Assembly: GCF_023101765.2 (NCBI RefSeq)
Contig: NC_064226.1
Span: 12,593,251-12,657,250 of the forward strand
DNA length: 64,000 nucleotides
Direction of reading: 5' to 3'
DNA from: Spodoptera frugiperda
Lineage: Eukaryota > Arthropoda > Insecta > Lepidoptera > Noctuidae
The notes below the pieces were generated by a model. The model saw only the letters and a program-made list of their open reading frames with translations, made no database searches and was not told the origin of the DNA. Both the position numbers and the translations under genes were made by a program. Position 1 is the first letter of the stretch, and every line of letters starts with the position of its first letter. Below, in pieces: positions 61,191-64,000 of the stretch.

Positions 61191-61606
61191 CTTACATTAC
61201 GGCGTGTTCCATAAAATAAAATAAAAAAATATATATTTTTGCGCTTCTCATTTTCGGTTTTACTGAGAGCACTTGACTTGAGATTGTCTCCTAGTAATTT
61301 CTAGTTACTGTAGTGTAATGTAGTATTTGTGAGGAGTCAAGAAGGTAATACAATGAACTAGCAAGCTAAGTGTTTCTTCGCAGAATTCTCGTTACGGAAA
61401 ATACGTGAGGTTTGTTCTAAGAACAAAAAAATATGTTAAGCTAAATTAGGTGCGACTTATGTAAATGTAATAGTAAGTTCTTCGAATTTAGTGAATAATT
61501 TGTATTGGATTAACGTTATACAATGATCAAACTAGATACAGAACAAATTACCAGTGAAAAAAGTACAGTAGGTACTTCTCCAGAAAGAGTAGATTAGTAA
61601 ATTATT

Positions 61607-61768
61607 GGCTTACTCACGCAACTGTTTGACGAGGAACTCGACTAGTCTCAAGTCATGCCAGAGGCTCATATTCATGAGTAGTTTTCCGCGACACACGACG
61701 CGGCGCATGTCGCGCTGCTACAGTAGTAGCGCGTGGAGTTCCTCGTCAAACAGTTACGTGAATAAGCT
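61607..61768. mobile_element. MITE-like element with 33-bp terminal inverted repeats
   Basis: 61607-61639 and 61736-61768 pair with few mismatches; the inner 25 bp (ACTGTTTGACGAGGAACTC core) have a single mismatch. The 96-bp centre is GC-rich (GCGACACACGACGCGGCGCA). No transposase. Confidence 0.65.
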
Positions 61769-62984
61769 GATAACATAATAATTAATTTAGTATGTCTCAC
61801 GAAAGTTATAATAAAATTAAAGCTGATAAACTTACTAAGATATTTACAATTTTGCATACATATTCAAGAAATACAAGACATTATGAGTGTATTGTTGTGT
61901 TTTATATTACGTGTCTTGATTTAATTAATGAATAAACCAACCTAGGCTCTCTGTTTTATGACTTGTAGTAAACTTAAGCTATGTTAAGCTATGTGTATAA
62001 ATTTACCTACTTTCGTCAACCCTCGACTGTCAATCAAGACGTCATATAACATGATATTTGACGTTTATGTTGTTGTTGGTAATTCCCGAAGTTTTCCTAT
62101 AATTAAGCGCCGAATGCCGCGATAAATGGAACGGGTAAAGTGCGGAGGAACCAATTATACCCCAAGCTGCAGACGAAGGGTTAAGTGGGAAATATGAATG
62201 GATCGAGAAATGTACCTTATTGATGCAATTGTTAGGATTGTATTTGTAAAAGTAAAAATATGATAGAAACTGTAGCTTTATATTTTTTGCATGCTTTACA
62301 AGATTTCACACATATTAATAGGTATAATGGTGTCTTATTTTCTAAGCTCTGGATTCTAAGAAACCTTTGCTTTCTATTAAAATCTATGTATAACTACACT
62401 GTGTTCCGAGTATCATTAAAAGGTACTGTATCTACCGAACGTTTATAATTTAAACAAAATAAAATAACTGACGCGTAGATTGTAGTATAGTAATCTATTA
62501 TCCTTACTTAACTCAACATCCATAAAAACTAGAACAGATATGATATTCATATAAACTCTATATACAGTCTATATGTAGATGATCTAGACCTTTCTTACAA
62601 AATTAGAAGGCTGAAATTGGGTCTAGATGAAAACAGATGCTACGTATATAGGCACGTCCACCTACGCTAGACTTTGATCCACTCATATGCAACGTAAAAA
62701 AAACCTAGAAAACCTAGCAACACCGGAATAGATTTACGATATTAAAAAACTCCGTGTACAGTCGTTTGAAAGCCCCCATGTGAGGAGGAAAATCCTATTT
62801 TTTACCTCCTTTTTTGAGGACAGAGAGAGGACAAAATGCATCATGCCCGGAGCTCTTTCTGCTTCACTAAAAGCAAGCATTGATTCTCTCCAATCGTATT
62901 TTGTAGTACCCAGTCTTTCTGTTGCAAAAAATAGTCAGTACTTAGACTTGTGTTAGGTAGTCGCTAAGGTTTATATTAGATACT
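61769..62984. other. Intergenic, no gene seen
   Basis: AT-rich, no coding structure. Confidence 0.4.
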
Positions 62985-63157
62985 CTAGCTGATGCCCGCA
63001 GCGTTGCTCGTGTGGTTTATGGACTTTGTGACTGATAAAAGTAGCCTAAGTTACTCCTTAGTAAATCAGCTACCAGCTACTAAATGTCCCGTCAAAATCG
63101 GTCTAGCCATTTCAGAGATTAGCCAGAACAAATAGACAGACAAACATGGTAAAAAAT
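62985..63157 (+). repeat. LINE-tail-like repeat
   Basis: CTAGCTGATGCCCGCAGCGT followed by AAAATCGGTCTAGCCATTTC and AATAGACAGACAAACATGG is the lepidopteran retroelement-tail wording also seen at 13198 and 30112. Confidence 0.55.
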
Positions 63158-63225
63158 GTGTTTTGGGTATATACATACCCAAAAACACATAGTATCATAC
63201 AAACGATATCGTTTGTATGATACTA
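63158..63225. repeat. Twin palindromes
   Basis: 63158-63188 is an inverted repeat (GTGTTTTGGGTAT against ATACCCAAAAACAC, one bulge, 4-bp loop). Directly after it, 63190-63225 is a perfect 36-bp palindrome centred on ACGATATCGT. Both follow the end of the LINE-like tail. Confidence 0.85.
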
Positions 63226-63492
63226 CAGACGCTCCAATTTTATTTATTCGTGTAGATTCAAGTATTTATAATAGGGATTTGCGCTCATTGTAAGTAGGTT
63301 TCTTTTTTCACTCTATTTTTCACGGGTAAAATAGGACGCGACGTCTGTCATGTAATTGTATCCTACATAGAGATGTCCTAAATAAATAATTATTTAAGGC
63401 CTACAATCCTACATGTATAAAATCTTGATGTAGGTCAATTCAACTCTTTTTACACCCTTTTTTATGAAACTATCTACGTACCTTTTTATGTA

Positions 63493-63750
63493 TTAAGCTG
63501 GTAAACGAGCAGACGGATCACCTGATGGTAAGCAATCGCCGCCGCCCATGGACACCCAAACACCAGAGGCCTTGCCTTTTGGGGGCTAGAAAAATAATGG
63601 TTGCTGGGGAATCGGGGATTAGGAAGATTGGGAAAGGGGATAATTCTACCTCCGGTAACCTCACTTAAACAACGAAACACAATACAAACAGTGTTTCACG
63701 TCGGTTTTCTGTGAGGCCGTGGTATCACTGCGGTCGAGCCGGCCGGATTA
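63493..63750 (+). repeat. Repeat family C, copy 6, near full length
   Basis: From CTGGTAAACGAGCAGACGGA through CACCTGATGGTAAGCAATCG to GAGGCCGTGGTATCACTGCG and CGAGCCGGCC. Matches copy 5 in reverse. Confidence 0.8.
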
Positions 63751-64000
63751 ACGCGAGTCCGAGCTCGTATTCATTGCGTTTAAAGGGGGAATTACATTTA
63801 TTTCATGAGACATAGTTCTGTATATCTCAAATGTACAAAACTGCTGTTACATTGTAAGCCTTTACATAACTATATTCCACAAAGCGGTAGTCAGCTTCCG
63901 AGCCCAACTAGCGGAGAACAGCGCATCGGGTGGCAGAATAGTCGCATCTCAGTTTCAGAGCCGCAGCCCCGGAGCACGACAAATGCCTATTTCCTCCCAT
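63751..64000. other. Unassigned right edge, GC-richer last 120 bp
   Basis: From about 63885 the sequence becomes GC-rich and contains TCTCAGTTTCAG, which fits an arthropod TCAGT initiator. This could be the start of a transcription unit to the right. No frame can be assigned from what is visible. Confidence 0.2.

Overview
The window looks like nuclear DNA of a lepidopteran, most likely a noctuid-type moth. The grounds are: an AT-rich background with GT-AG introns and small exons; an elongation factor 1-alpha gene with an uninterrupted coding region, as is known for Lepidoptera; and many short interspersed repeat families that recur here in both orientations. The species call is inference. No bacterial, CRISPR or phage-like feature is present.

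Layout. (1) 1-3226, minus strand: the gag-protease-RT-RNase H-integrase (start) polyprotein of a Ty3/gypsy-type LTR retrotransposon, open throughout and running off the left edge, with its leader and LTR to the right. (2) 4597-6921, minus strand: eEF1A, 463 aa, with a 625-bp intron in its 5' UTR. (3) 8840-20061, plus strand: a 12-exon FERM-domain gene (FRMD3/FRMD5-like, 535 aa) ending in a C-terminal membrane anchor, its introns loaded with SINE, MITE and LINE debris. (4) 22858-24324, minus strand: an intronless SPAK/OSR1 kinase (fray), tail-to-tail with the FERM gene. (5) 24440-26663, minus strand: a 5-exon NUDT19-type Nudix hydrolase whose stop codon lies only 115 bp upstream of the fray start.

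From 26.7 kb to the right edge I find no host protein-coding gene. This part holds dispersed repeats, a nearly complete LINE (43136-47036) with an SGNH-like ORF1 remnant, a broken endonuclease and an open RT, a 14-bp CpG-rich tandem satellite (about 50379-51055), and two repeat-poor stretches (about 33-42 kb and 51-56 kb) with consensus-like E2F and Pho/YY1 motifs that look more like regulatory landscape than gene bodies. A 91-bp exact direct repeat flanks a 927-bp segment at 37.9-39.0 kb.

The host genes do not form one pathway: translation (eEF1A), cortical/membrane scaffolding (FERM protein), ion-transport and osmotic signalling (fray), and CoA/nucleotide-diphosphate hydrolysis (NUDT19). 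The arrangement most worth following up is the intronless fray packed directly behind NUDT19. I did not find a convincing new multi-gene system. The most unusual structures are the in-register satellite, the long direct repeat with its insert, the twin palindromes at 63.2 kb, and the LINE whose exact insertion site can be reconstructed.
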